Source: an uncultured Blautia sp.
GTDB lineage: Bacteria > Bacillota > Clostridia > Lachnospirales > Lachnospiraceae
Assembly: GCF_934424005.1 (NCBI RefSeq)
Contig: NZ_CAKRXI010000036.1
Span: forward strand, 1 to 32,486
DNA length: 32,486 nucleotides
Reading direction: 5' to 3'
In this document: in pieces, positions 1-7,571 of the stretch
Position numbering within the stretch: the stretch's first letter is position 1
Layout: each line of letters opens with the position of its first letter
Made by a program: the position numbers and the translations under genes
Notes under the pieces: model-generated
Seen by the model: the letters and a program-made list of their open reading frames with translations, nothing else
What the model was told of the DNA's origin: nothing
Databases searched by the model: none

Positions 1-50
1 CGGTCTTCCAGACCCTTCGGGTCATATGTCTTTGCAAGTTCTTTGCTCAT
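1..50 (-). CDS. valS: Valyl-tRNA synthetase, N-terminal fragment (runs off the window)
   Basis: Only the first 16 codons are present, reading leftward off the window edge. They encode MSKELAKTYDPKGLED. This matches the opening of clostridial valyl-tRNA synthetases, where a TYDPK segment precedes the class I synthetase core. The ATG is preceded by a perfect GGAGG at positions 56-60. The enzyme charges tRNA-Val in the cytoplasm. It has its own promoter (86-114) and a leader of only about 30 nt, too short for the T-box that often controls aminoacyl-tRNA synthetase genes in Firmicutes. The identification rests on a short stretch, so it is likely but not certain. Confidence 0.75.
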   Translation of the reverse strand, partial: MSKELAKTYDPKGLED

Positions 51-85
51 AATGTCCTCCTGATTAAAAAAAGCATCTCCCATCT

Positions 86-114
86 ACTGTAATTGCATTT
101 TTTCGCCTTGTCAA
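86..114 (-). promoter_or_regulatory. Sigma-A promoter of valS
   Basis: On the minus strand there is a perfect -35 TTGACA (109-114), a 17-bp spacer and a -10 TACAGT (86-91). Transcription would start near position 79, about 30 nt before the valS start codon. Confidence 0.8.
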
Positions 115-178
115 GACGGATTGCGCATTTTTCACAGAATCTGGGAGATTTGCTTTCCTATATTATTATTTTAAATTG

Positions 179-3100
179 TTATTCTACAGATTTCAGTGAT
201 TCCACCATGTCGATCTTTTTCAGTTTTTTATGCATAAAGACATTTACCACAACCGAGAAGATACAGGTGATCACCGCACAATACAAAAAGCTGAGTGGAG
301 CAATGTTTCTTCCAAACATGACTGCATCCACCTCAACTGTGACAATGATAAAGTGATGGAGCAGAATGCCGAATCCTGATCCAAACAGGATTCCGGCGAT
401 CGTCAGAATAATATTCTCGCGCAGAACATACTGGGAAACTTCTATATCAAAGAACCCAAGGACCTTTAATGTAGCTAGTTCTCGCTGACGTTCGGTGATG
501 TTGATATTGTTCAGATTATAAAGTACTACAAATGCAAGCATTCCTGCTGACACGATGAGTACCAGAATAACCATGCCAAGCGATCCGAGCATTCTGTTCA
601 CCATTTCAATCGTACTTGCGGTATAACTGATACTTAGGACTGCCGGTGAATCCATGATCTTCTGTCCGACCTTTTCAACCTGATCTTTATATTCATCTTT
701 TACCATGAATACGATATCTTCATAAACCGGCTCTTCTCCAAATGTTTCTTTGTAGGTCTGCGGTGTCATATACACATAATGGCCTGCATAGTTTTCGGTG
801 ATAACAGAGACCTTCACACGATACTCTTTGTCATCTTTTTCGAGCGTCAGTTCATCGCCTATCTTCAGTCCCAGAAGACTCGCTGTCTTCTCACAGACTG
901 CTGCACCATCCTCAGGCAGGTCATACTCTTCTTTTGTCACACGGTTTCGAAGTGTCACATCTTTTTTGAAGTTCTCAAGATTTTCCGGAACAAATACATA
1001 TACACTCAGATTTGATTTTCCGTTTGGAGCAGTCAACTTGGAGAGTCTTATCCTGGTATAATGATCCAGGGATTCATTTTTATCCAGAGATTCTATGAGT
1101 TCTTCCTTTTCTGCATCTGTGGCATCATCGTCTGAGATGACCGTTGCATCATAATGCTGCAGGTTTGCGTACTGAAGATGTACAATATCTGAAATAGAAT
1201 CCCGAAGGCCAAATCCTACCAGCATCAAAGCCATACTTCCTGCAATTCCGAAGATTGTCATAAACAGACGTTTCTTATATCGGAACAGATTTCGAAGAGA
1301 AGATTTCCAGGTAAAGTTCAGATGATTCCACAGAATCGGAATCCTCTCCAGAAGAATTCGTTTGCCTTCCTTTGGTGTCGGCGGGCGCATCAGGGATGCC
1401 GGTGTCTCTGCCAGTGCATGTACACATGAGAAGATCGTTGCGCCGACTGTACAGATCAGTGCCGCTACCGAAGCCAGCAGTGCATATTTCAGTTCATAAT
1501 GTATCTGAAGTGTATTCTCCACATTGTGATACATTATGCCATAGCCCTTGATGACAACAAACGGAATGATCTTTTCGCCGATCAGAATACCGGCAATACT
1601 GCCGCCTGCCGTTGCCAGAAATGCATAATTCAGATATTTAGAAGCAATATTGAATTTACTGTATCCCAGAGCCTTCATGGTTCCGATCTGGGTTCTCTGC
1701 TCCTCAACCATTCTTGTCATGGTCGTAAGGCTGATCAGCGCGGCTACCAGGAAGAAGATGACCGGAAATACTTCACCGATATTTTTGATACGGTCTGCGT
1801 TGTCTCCATAATCAGAGTATTCCGGGAGTCCGTTTCTGTCTGTGAGGATCCATTCCGGTATTTCAAGATCTGCAAGTTCTTTTTTTGCATCGTCAATCTT
1901 TTCCTGCCCGTCTTTTATTTTATCTTCCGCTTCTTTTTTACCGTCTTCATACTCCTTTTTGCCATCGGCAAGCTCTTTTCGGGCATCCTCAAGTTCCTTC
2001 TCAGCATCTTTCAGCTTCTGCTCGTTTTCCTGAATCTCCTTTTCACCATCGACCAGCTTCTGTTCGTTTGCCGCGATCTCAGCCTCACCGGAATTCAGTT
2101 TTTGCTCATTCGCCTCGATCTCGGCCAGAGCAGAGTTCATTTTTGCCTTGTTTGCATCTATTTCCGCCTGTCCGCCCTGAAGCTGTTTCAGACTTGCATC
2201 CAGTTTCTTTTTACTCTCATTCAGCGTTTTTTCATTTGCTGCAATCTCTTTCTCTGCAGGACCAAGCTTTGCCTCTTCTTCATTTAACTTAGCTTTTCCT
2301 TCGTCGATTGCGGTCTGATTTGCACTTAAGCTCTCCAGTGTCTGGGCAAGTTCTGTCTTTTTAGCCTGAAGCGTTTCCAGACCTGATCTTGCTGCTGAAA
2401 GATTTGCTTCCAGTTCTGTTTTCTGTGCTGCCGCCTGCTGACAGGCATTTAATGACTCCCTCGCCTGCGCAAGACCACCATTTACGGCTTCGAGTTCTGC
2501 CTGCGCCTGTGCAAGAGCCTGTTCATATCCGGCGAGCTCTTCCTCCGTCAGTTCTCCGCTTTCGACCTTCTGCGCTGCTTCGTCACGGGCGGTCTGCGCT
2601 GCTTCCACTGCACCCTGTTTTTCCTGAACAGCTGTCTCAAGCTGTGTCACAGCACTCTGCGCCGCCTCAAGGCCATCTGCTGCTGCCTGCAGCTGACTGA
2701 TTCCGGCCTCAAGCTGCGGAATCTGTTCCTGGAGCTGTGCGAGCTGTGTCTCAACGGTCTGCTGCCCCTCCTGCACCTGGGCGATCCCGGCATTCAGTTC
2801 CTGCTGTTTTTGTTCAAGTTCTGCCTTACCATCGGCTATCTGTTTTTTGCCGTTTTCCAGTTCTTTTTTACCGGCATCAAACTTTTTCTTACCGGCATTA
2901 TATTTTTTCTTACCGTCGTTATACTGACTCCAGCCATCATCCAGTTTCTTCTGTGCTGTGGCGATCTGCGCCTGGCCGTCGGCAACCTGCTGACGTGCGG
3001 ATGCGATCTGAGATTTTCCGTCAGCGATCTTCTGCTTTGCATCGGCCAGCTGTTGTTTGCCATCTTCAAGTTCCTGGCGGGCATCGGCAAGCTGTTGTTT

Positions 3101-4021
3101 GCCGTCTTCGTATTCTTTTTCTCCGTCAGTTAATTCCTGTTCTCCATCGTCAAGCTTTTTCTTTGCATCAGCAAGTTCTTCATCTGCTTCTTTTTTGCCG
3201 TCGGCAAGTTCTTTTTCGGCGTCCTCGATCTTTTCCTGTGCTTCACCGACTACCGAATCATAACGTGCCTGACAGCGTTCAGCCTCGATGCCTTTTACTT
3301 TATCTTCCAGCTTGTCGATCAGATTATCATAGCCATCGGTATAGCTGGTGACCTTATCCACCTCATGTGCACGCACATAGATCTGTGTATAGACATCTGA
3401 ATCGAAATCATCCGGAAGGACATACATAAATCCATTTACTTCACCTGAGCCTACCGTCGTATTTCCTCTGTTAAAAGATATGTACAGTGGACTTTTGCCA
3501 ATACCGACGATCGTATAGGTTTCTTCTTTCAAAAGTTCAGAATCTCCGGGCTGTCGGATAACAACCTCGTCTCCAATCGAATATTTCTGGCCTGACGCAA
3601 ACGCTGAATCCAGAAAACACTCTCCGCTCTTTTCCGGAAGCCTTCCTTCTGTTATGGTCAGCTGATTGACTTCTTTATTCAGAGATTCCACATGGAGCAC
3701 CTTCTGTGAATCCGTTTCTCCACAGATCACATCTGTAGAATATGCACCTTCCACTGTATCAGTCTCCGCCAGATCTTTAAGCGCCTGTATATCATCATCG
3801 GTCAGCCCCATGGTTCCGACCACTTTCAGGTCCATAAGCTTTGACTCGTTATAATATGCATCACCGGACAGCCGCATATCCGGAGAAGATGCCTGGATTC
3901 CTGAGAAAAAAGCCACTCCAAGAGCCACGATACAGAAGATCGATATAAAACGCGCCCGGCTCTTTCTGACTTCCATCCAGAAGTCTTTGTGCAATGCTCT
4001 TTTTCTTCTTTTTCCTACCAT
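179..4021 (-). CDS. Giant FtsX/MacB-type ABC transporter permease with long coiled coil
   Basis: This 1280-residue protein is the membrane subunit of a MacB/LolCDE-like (type VII) ABC system. TM1 is at about 23-43 and is followed by an extracytoplasmic domain to about 245. A coiled coil follows at about 247-718, with heptads of the LADGKQ/LEDGKKE type flanking a Gln/Ala-rich middle. An FtsX core has TMs near 751-769, 797-823 and 845-867. The second half has TMs near 919-940, 1147-1170, 1203-1227 and 1241-1263, with a further extracytoplasmic domain at about 945-1140. Both FtsX halves carry the usual TMKALGYSK / TLKVLGFFD motif after the TM. Ordinary permeases of this fold are about 400-850 residues; the excess is the coiled coil. 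The start overlaps the ATPase stop by 7 nt (ATGGTAG) and has GGAGG 8 nt upstream, so the two are co-translated. The substrate is not evident. Such systems often do mechanotransmission or lipoprotein/peptide handling. Confidence 0.9.
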   Translation of the reverse strand: MVGKRRKRALHKDFWMEVRKSRARFISIFCIVALGVAFFSGIQASSPDMRLSGDAYYNESKLMDLKVVGTMGLTDDDIQALKDLAETDTVEGAYSTDVICGETDSQKVLHVESLNKEVNQLTITEGRLPEKSGECFLDSAFASGQKYSIGDEVVIRQPGDSELLKEETYTIVGIGKSPLYISFNRGNTTVGSGEVNGFMYVLPDDFDSDVYTQIYVRAHEVDKVTSYTDGYDNLIDKLEDKVKGIEAERCQARYDSVVGEAQEKIEDAEKELADGKKEADEELADAKKKLDDGEQELTDGEKEYEDGKQQLADARQELEDGKQQLADAKQKIADGKSQIASARQQVADGQAQIATAQKKLDDGWSQYNDGKKKYNAGKKKFDAGKKELENGKKQIADGKAELEQKQQELNAGIAQVQEGQQTVETQLAQLQEQIPQLEAGISQLQAAADGLEAAQSAVTQLETAVQEKQGAVEAAQTARDEAAQKVESGELTEEELAGYEQALAQAQAELEAVNGGLAQARESLNACQQAAAQKTELEANLSAARSGLETLQAKKTELAQTLESLSANQTAIDEGKAKLNEEEAKLGPAEKEIAANEKTLNESKKKLDASLKQLQGGQAEIDANKAKMNSALAEIEANEQKLNSGEAEIAANEQKLVDGEKEIQENEQKLKDAEKELEDARKELADGKKEYEDGKKEAEDKIKDGQEKIDDAKKELADLEIPEWILTDRNGLPEYSDYGDNADRIKNIGEVFPVIFFLVAALISLTTMTRMVEEQRTQIGTMKALGYSKFNIASKYLNYAFLATAGGSIAGILIGEKIIPFVVIKGYGIMYHNVENTLQIHYELKYALLASVAALICTVGATIFSCVHALAETPASLMRPPTPKEGKRILLERIPILWNHLNFTWKSSLRNLFRYKKRLFMTIFGIAGSMALMLVGFGLRDSISDIVHLQYANLQHYDATVISDDDATDAEKEELIESLDKNESLDHYTRIRLSKLTAPNGKSNLSVYVFVPENLENFKKDVTLRNRVTKEEYDLPEDGAAVCEKTASLLGLKIGDELTLEKDDKEYRVKVSVITENYAGHYVYMTPQTYKETFGEEPVYEDIVFMVKDEYKDQVEKVGQKIMDSPAVLSISYTASTIEMVNRMLGSLGMVILVLIVSAGMLAFVVLYNLNNINITERQRELATLKVLGFFDIEVSQYVLRENIILTIAGILFGSGFGILLHHFIIVTVEVDAVMFGRNIAPLSFLYCAVITCIFSVVVNVFMHKKLKKIDMVESLKSVE

Positions 4022-4731
4022 TCGATTTCCTCCACCGGCGTAGGATCAGTATTCAGTTCCATTGCCGAAACCGTACCATTTTTGATATGGATCACGCGAT
4101 CCGCCATTGGTGTCAATGCTGAGTTATGTGTGATGACAATAACTGTCATTCCTTTTTCTCTGCACATATCCTGCAGAAGTTTCAGGATTGCCTTACCGGT
4201 CTGGTAATCCAACGCCCCTGTCGGTTCATCACACAAAAGAAGTTTCGGATTCTTTGCAAGCGCTCTAGCAATGGAAACTCGCTGCTGTTCTCCACCGGAA
4301 AGCTGTGCCGGAAAATTCCCCATACGATCAGACAATCCCACTTCCCGCAATACGTCAACAGCATCAAGTGGATTTTTGCAGATCTGCATGGCAAGTTCCA
4401 CATTTTCCAGTGCAGTCAGATTCGGCACCAGATTATAGAACTGGAAGACAAAGCCGATATCATCGCGGCGGTAAGCGGTCAGCTGGTGGCTGTTATATTT
4501 CGCAATGTTGCTGCCATCCACAAAAACATTTCCTTTTGTCGCTGTATCCATTCCACCAAGAATATTCAGGACCGTTGTTTTACCGGCTCCACTCGGTCCA
4601 ACGACTACGACAAATTCACCTTTTGATATTTCAAAGCTGATATTATCCACTGCCCGTATCTCAACTTCACCCATTTTGTATATCTTAGAAACTCTATCTA
4701 ATTTTACATATGAATTTTGAAGGTTTTCCAT
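4015..4731 (-). CDS. ABC transporter ATP-binding protein (MacB/LolD type)
   Basis: This 238-residue ATPase has all the expected motifs: Walker [10 protein letters not shown] (45-53), Q-loop in FVFQFYN (about 94-100), signature LSGGEQQR (144-151), Walker [13 protein letters not shown] (164-175) and H-loop His202. The CDEPTGALD and LSGGEQQR forms are typical of the LolD/MacB/FtsE-like group, which pairs with FtsX-fold permeases. It is the first gene of a two-gene operon with the permease at 179-4021, which it overlaps by 7 nt. The RBS is AGGAG, about 6 nt before the ATG. It would power conformational change of the permease from the cytoplasmic face. Confidence 0.93.
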   Translation of the reverse strand: MENLQNSYVKLDRVSKIYKMGEVEIRAVDNISFEISKGEFVVVVGPSGAGKTTVLNILGGMDTATKGNVFVDGSNIAKYNSHQLTAYRRDDIGFVFQFYNLVPNLTALENVELAMQICKNPLDAVDVLREVGLSDRMGNFPAQLSGGEQQRVSIARALAKNPKLLLCDEPTGALDYQTGKAILKLLQDMCREKGMTVIVITHNSALTPMADRVIHIKNGTVSAMELNTDPTPVEEIEW

Positions 4732-4805
4732 ATTTCTCTCCTGTATATTTCAACCATATTTAATACCTGTGGATTGTTCCATGCCTTACACTCTCACAAT
4801 CCTCC

Positions 4806-4825
4806 CTGATATTATCAGTATACCA
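4806..4825 (-). promoter_or_regulatory. Candidate extended -10 promoter with overlapping palindrome, ABC operon
   Basis: Reading leftward, TGGTATACT (4817-4825) is an extended -10 element. It sits directly after the U-tract of the terminator at 4825-4859. The -35 match is poor. The -10 overlaps the odd-length palindrome CTGATATTATCAG (4806-4818), which could be an operator. The ATPase start is about 75 nt downstream. This is the best candidate in the gap but not a strong one. Confidence 0.4.
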
Positions 4826-4859
4826 AAAAAACACCGTCCGTAACAGCTTCCAGACGATG
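4825..4859 (-). terminator. Intrinsic terminator of the spore-protein gene
   Basis: On the minus strand CATCGTCTG pairs with CGGACGGTG (9 bp including two G-T pairs) around a 10-nt loop. The stem is followed by seven T residues (A-run at 4825-4831 on the plus strand). It starts about 20 nt after the stop codon of the gene at 4882. Confidence 0.85.
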
Positions 4860-4881
4860 CTTTTTGTATTTTTTCTGTGTT

Positions 4882-5082
4882 TCACATATCTTCTTTTTCT
4901 TCTTTTCGTTTACTTGCAAGCAGACCTCCGATCCTGCCGGTTTCTTTTGCTGACAGGCTTTTCCATCCACTTTCCAGTACTTTATCCAGAATTCCCATTT
5001 CCTGTGCAATTTCATATTTCAGTTTCTGCTCTTCCGGAAGTACTCCCTTCAGATAAGCTTCCACTTCCTTTTCTTTGTTCAT
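4882..5082 (-). CDS. Small acid-soluble spore protein, alpha/beta type (divergent clostridial form)
   Basis: This 66-residue protein has the family pattern LKYEIAQEMGI followed by LSAKETGRIGG and a basic tail. It corresponds to the alpha/beta SASP segments (K)xEIAxExG and (T/S)xxxxGxxGG. Such proteins coat and protect DNA in the dormant spore. The start is set at 5082 because AAAGGAG lies 8 nt upstream. An in-frame GTG ten codons further up has no comparable site. The N-terminus (NKEKEVEAYLKGVLPEEQ) is longer and more acidic than in Bacillus SspA/B, as in other clostridial variants. The gene stands alone, with a forespore-type promoter (5154-5183) and its own terminator (4825-4859). Confidence 0.85.
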   Translation of the reverse strand: MNKEKEVEAYLKGVLPEEQKLKYEIAQEMGILDKVLESGWKSLSAKETGRIGGLLASKRKEEKEDM

Positions 5083-5153
5083 GTCCACAACTCCTTTTAT
5101 ACTGCTTCGCACTGATTCACAGCAGTCTGCCTTCCGGCATTCCTGTTCTTTCA

Positions 5154-5183
5154 GAGTATGGACATCTTTTTCAGAAATTATTC
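5154..5183 (-). promoter_or_regulatory. Sigma-G/sigma-F-like (forespore) promoter of the SASP gene
   Basis: On the minus strand GAATA (5179-5183), an 18-bp spacer and CATACTC (5154-5160) fit the Bacillus/Clostridium sigma-G consensus (GHATR-N17/18-CATWHTA) except at the last base. There is no good sigma-A promoter here. The predicted leader is about 65 nt. The match fits the identity of the downstream gene but is inferred from sequence only. Confidence 0.6.
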
Positions 5184-5231
5184 ATTATTTTCCGGATGTT
5201 CTTCATATCGAACTATCAAATCTGCACCGGC

Positions 5232-5417
5232 TCATCCCTTCGGAATAATAATGGCAGCAATGATATATGCCCAGATTCCTGCACCGCCAAAGCAAGTCAG
5301 AATCACCCATGCAAGACGTACCAATGTTGGATCAATGTTGAAGTATTCTGCAATACCGCCGCATACACCACACAACATATAATTTACAGATGATTTGTAA
5401 AGCCTTTTGTTATCCAT
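5232..5417 (-). CDS. PspC-domain small membrane protein
   Basis: This 61-residue protein is almost entirely a PspC domain. It has KRLYKS, then a first hydrophobic stretch with the family pattern GVCGGIAEYFNIDPTLVR (about 17-34), then one TM helix ending in IIPKG. PspC proteins sit in the cytoplasmic membrane and take part in envelope-stress sensing. The start is placed at 5417 because AAGGA is 7 nt upstream; the ATG two codons earlier directly abuts that site. It lies 74 nt downstream of the DUF4097 gene with no clear promoter, so it is probably the last gene of the padR operon. Confidence 0.88.
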   Translation of the reverse strand: MDNKRLYKSSVNYMLCGVCGGIAEYFNIDPTLVRLAWVILTCFGGAGIWAYIIAAIIIPKG

Positions 5418-5462
5418 GATCATTTCCTTCTTTCTTAAACTGAAACATTTTACAGATACCTT

Positions 5463-5495
5463 ATAAACCGGCCGATATTCTGAACAGCCGTTTAT
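5463..5495 (-). other. Stem-loop at the end of the DUF4097 gene
   Basis: ATAAACGGC pairs with GCCGGTTTAT, with one bulged base and a 14-nt loop. The stem overlaps the stop codon of the upstream gene. No U-tract follows on the minus strand, so it is at best a weak or partial terminator between the DUF4097 gene and pspC. It may alternatively protect or process the transcript. Confidence 0.35.
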
Positions 5496-6361
5496 TTTTC
5501 AAAATCTACCTTTATATTTCCCACACCACAGTCCAGATTCATATCTCCTTTTGCATTTGGGTTCGTGATATTCTTATTATGTCCGACACCGCTGTAAGAG
5601 CTGTCGCCAATATCCACGTTCCCCGCTGAACAGGAAATCTGATAATTGTAGTCTGCTTCTTTTCCCAGAATGCCAAGGTCAACATTTCCAATACCACAGT
5701 CAACTTCCAGATTATTTATATCCAGATCTGACAGTTCTACATTTCCCGTGCCTACTGCAATCGTTGTATCGTTGGCTACACGGATCTTCCCTGTATTTGT
5801 AAACTCACCTGCCGCTACAGCCACATCCAGATCGTCCGTCCGGAATTCATCGCACATTGTAACCGTACCTGCCGCAACCTCTATAGCAGACTCCTTAAAT
5901 CGTACATTCTTCGGATAACTCACTGTGATCTCACGGTCCCGGATCCTGCCGGTCGTCTCAAGGATCAGACTGTCATCCTCTGTACCGATCCTTACCTTAT
6001 CTTGCTTCGAACCGGACACTTCTATGCGAAGCTTGTCTCCATCATAGGACCGGAACCTAAGTTCGTCTCCACTCAGTGAAAGTTTCAGATCAGAAATTGG
6101 TGCTGTTTCAAAAACTTCTTTGTCATTATCTGTTTCAACCGGTTCAAGCTGTGTGATCTCATCCCAGTCCTGTTCCCAGTCATCTTTATCATCAAGGCTG
6201 ATATATTTCGCTGTCTGTTTAACAATACCATCAAATCCATACTTGGATAAGTTCAGTCCTGTGATCGTCGCCCCCATAGCGACTCCACCGATACTCATTC
6301 CCATTCCGACAACACCAACAACAGCCGCTGTAAGCAGCATTACTTTTGAAGATTTTTTCAT
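5492..6361 (-). CDS. DUF4097-type beta-strand repeat protein, membrane-anchored
   Basis: This 289-residue protein has an N-terminal hydrophobic helix (about 7-30) that can act as anchor or signal. An acidic linker follows (about 55-85). The C-terminal domain consists of short repeated beta strands with the AAGxxT/GxGNVxL pattern (for example VAAGTVTM, VAAGEFTN, VGTGNVEL, CGIGNVDL, CGVGNIKV). This is the signature of DUF4097/adhesin-like putative beta-solenoids. It is usually found just after a DUF1700 protein and a PadR regulator, as here. The start codon overlaps the DUF1700 stop by 4 nt (ATGA). The molecular function is unknown; a cell-surface sensor or scaffold role is inferred. Confidence 0.85.
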   Translation of the reverse strand: MKKSSKVMLLTAAVVGVVGMGMSIGGVAMGATITGLNLSKYGFDGIVKQTAKYISLDDKDDWEQDWDEITQLEPVETDNDKEVFETAPISDLKLSLSGDELRFRSYDGDKLRIEVSGSKQDKVRIGTEDDSLILETTGRIRDREITVSYPKNVRFKESAIEVAAGTVTMCDEFRTDDLDVAVAAGEFTNTGKIRVANDTTIAVGTGNVELSDLDINNLEVDCGIGNVDLGILGKEADYNYQISCSAGNVDIGDSSYSGVGHNKNITNPNAKGDMNLDCGVGNIKVDFEK

Positions 6362-7050
6362 GCCCGTTCACCTTCCTTTCTGCCTCTGTTCACGATACGG
6401 CAGCAAAAATCCGTAAACTTACGCAGAATTGCCGGAAGTGCACAGGTTGCTGCCCATTTCAGGAACACAAGGCCAACAACTGCCAATGCAAGCAGGAGCA
6501 GACCGATTCCAACGAGAAGAACCCCAAACGGCAATGCTGTAAAACAGGTCCCAATTCCGGCTCCGATCACTGCTACTGCAGCAACAAACAGGCCAACTAC
6601 AGCCGCCCCGATTCCGAATACGACCAGGAACGGAAGCAATGCCAGTGCTACAATAAATCCAAGTACTCCTCCGACTGCTCCTTTGATCAGAGGTGAAATA
6701 AATACCAGAAGGATCAGCACCAGAATCACACTGGCCTTTCCGCCTTTGCGTTCAGCATGATAACCTCGGTCCGCACGGTTCTGCGGCATCTGACGTTCAT
6801 TATCTATACGCTCATCCTGAAATCCATTTTCGGTAAATTCTCCGTAGTTCTGCGAGCTACCCTTTAAATCTTCTTTAATAATAGCAGCTACCTTTCCCGG
6901 GCTTCCAAGCTCCCGGATCACTTCTGCCTCCTGATCTTCTCCGGCATCATCAAAGTAACTCTCATAATACTCAAGAGCCTCCTGTCTTTCTTCCTCAGAG
7001 ATATCAGAAAGCAGTTTCTTTAACTGTTCCATAAACTGCACTCTGTTCAT
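6358..7050 (-). CDS. DUF1700 (HAAS-domain) membrane protein
   Basis: This 230-residue protein opens with the HAAS/DUF1700 helical domain (about 1-65), including LxxLLxxISEEERQEALEYYESYFDDAG and the ELGSPGKVAAII motif. A polar linker (66-103) follows. Residues 106-204 form several very hydrophobic Gly/Ala/Val-rich membrane helices, and the tail is Cys- and Arg-rich. HAAS domains pair with PadR-type regulators and are thought to relay membrane signals to them. The gene overlaps the preceding padR-like gene and the following DUF4097 gene by 4 nt each, so all three are translationally coupled. Confidence 0.9.
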   Translation of the reverse strand: MNRVQFMEQLKKLLSDISEEERQEALEYYESYFDDAGEDQEAEVIRELGSPGKVAAIIKEDLKGSSQNYGEFTENGFQDERIDNERQMPQNRADRGYHAERKGGKASVILVLILLVFISPLIKGAVGGVLGFIVALALLPFLVVFGIGAAVVGLFVAAVAVIGAGIGTCFTALPFGVLLVGIGLLLLALAVVGLVFLKWAATCALPAILRKFTDFCCRIVNRGRKEGERA

Positions 7051-7370
7051 AACTCTATGCCTCCCTCAAACAGCTTCGAAATCTTCGTTGAATAATTCTT
7101 CCATTCAACTCTGTACAGATTCAGCTGTGCCATGCCTTTTTCTGTGATCTTATAATATCTGCGGTTTCTGCCTGCAAAAGCCTGATCATATGTCTCCAGA
7201 CATTCATCCTTCTGCAGTCTCCGCAGCACCGGATACAGCGTTGATTCGGATACATCCAGCACACTCCGTACATCCTGGGTGATCTTGTAGCCGTAGGTTC
7301 CATCTTTCTCATTCGATACTACAGCCAGAACGATCGCGTCCAGAAGTGCCGCACCTGTGTTAAATACCAT
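7047..7370 (-). CDS. PadR-family transcriptional regulator
   Basis: This 107-residue protein is a minimal PadR regulator. Its winged helix has the family hallmarks YGYKITQDV, ESTLYPVLRRLQKDE and GRNRRYYKITEKG, with a short C-terminal dimerisation helix. The ATG at 7370 is chosen because AAGGAAG lies about 7 nt upstream; the longer frame would begin with TTG and lacks a ribosome site. It is the first gene of the padR-DUF1700-DUF4097-pspC operon. Two inverted repeats with identical 8-bp spacers at 7399-7458 are likely its binding sites, implying autoregulation. Confidence 0.93.
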   Translation of the reverse strand: MVFNTGAALLDAIVLAVVSNEKDGTYGYKITQDVRSVLDVSESTLYPVLRRLQKDECLETYDQAFAGRNRRYYKITEKGMAQLNLYRVEWKNYSTKISKLFEGGIEL

Positions 7371-7398
7371 GCTCTCACTTCCTTCATATTTTTTCTGC

Positions 7399-7422
7399 AA
7401 TATTATCTAGTGATATAATATT
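7399..7422. promoter_or_regulatory. Candidate PadR operator 1 (inverted repeat)
   Basis: AATATTAT, an 8-bp spacer (CTAGTGAT) and ATAATATT form a perfect 8-bp inverted repeat just downstream of the predicted padR transcription start. A bound dimer here would block elongation or initiation. It shares the 8-bp spacer with operator 2, centred 37 bp away. Confidence 0.55.
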
Positions 7423-7436
7423 ATTTTGTTAGCAAT

Positions 7437-7466
7437 ACTATATGATATATAATATAGTTTTGTCAA
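7437..7466 (-). promoter_or_regulatory. padR-operon promoter with embedded operator 2
   Basis: On the minus strand there is -35 TTGACA (7461-7466), an 18-bp spacer and -10 TATAGT (7437-7442). A second perfect inverted repeat, ACTATAT-N8-ATATAGT (7437-7458), lies between and over these elements, so binding would exclude RNA polymerase. This layout is typical for an autoregulated PadR gene. Confidence 0.7.
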
Positions 7467-7571
7467 TAGTATTTTCTATTTTCTTTAACTAATTTATAAT
7501 TTCATTGTTACATCTGCTATTTGCAGACTCTTCTACAATAATAACTTATTACAGATACTAAGGAGATTTTC

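Noticed and set aside
51..178. T-box leader for valS
   Set aside because: There is no T-box sequence, and a clear promoter lies only about 30 nt before the start codon.
1499..3351. Long plus-strand frames opposite the permease
   Set aside because: They are antisense shadows of the repetitive coiled-coil codons and have low-complexity translations without homology or ribosome sites.
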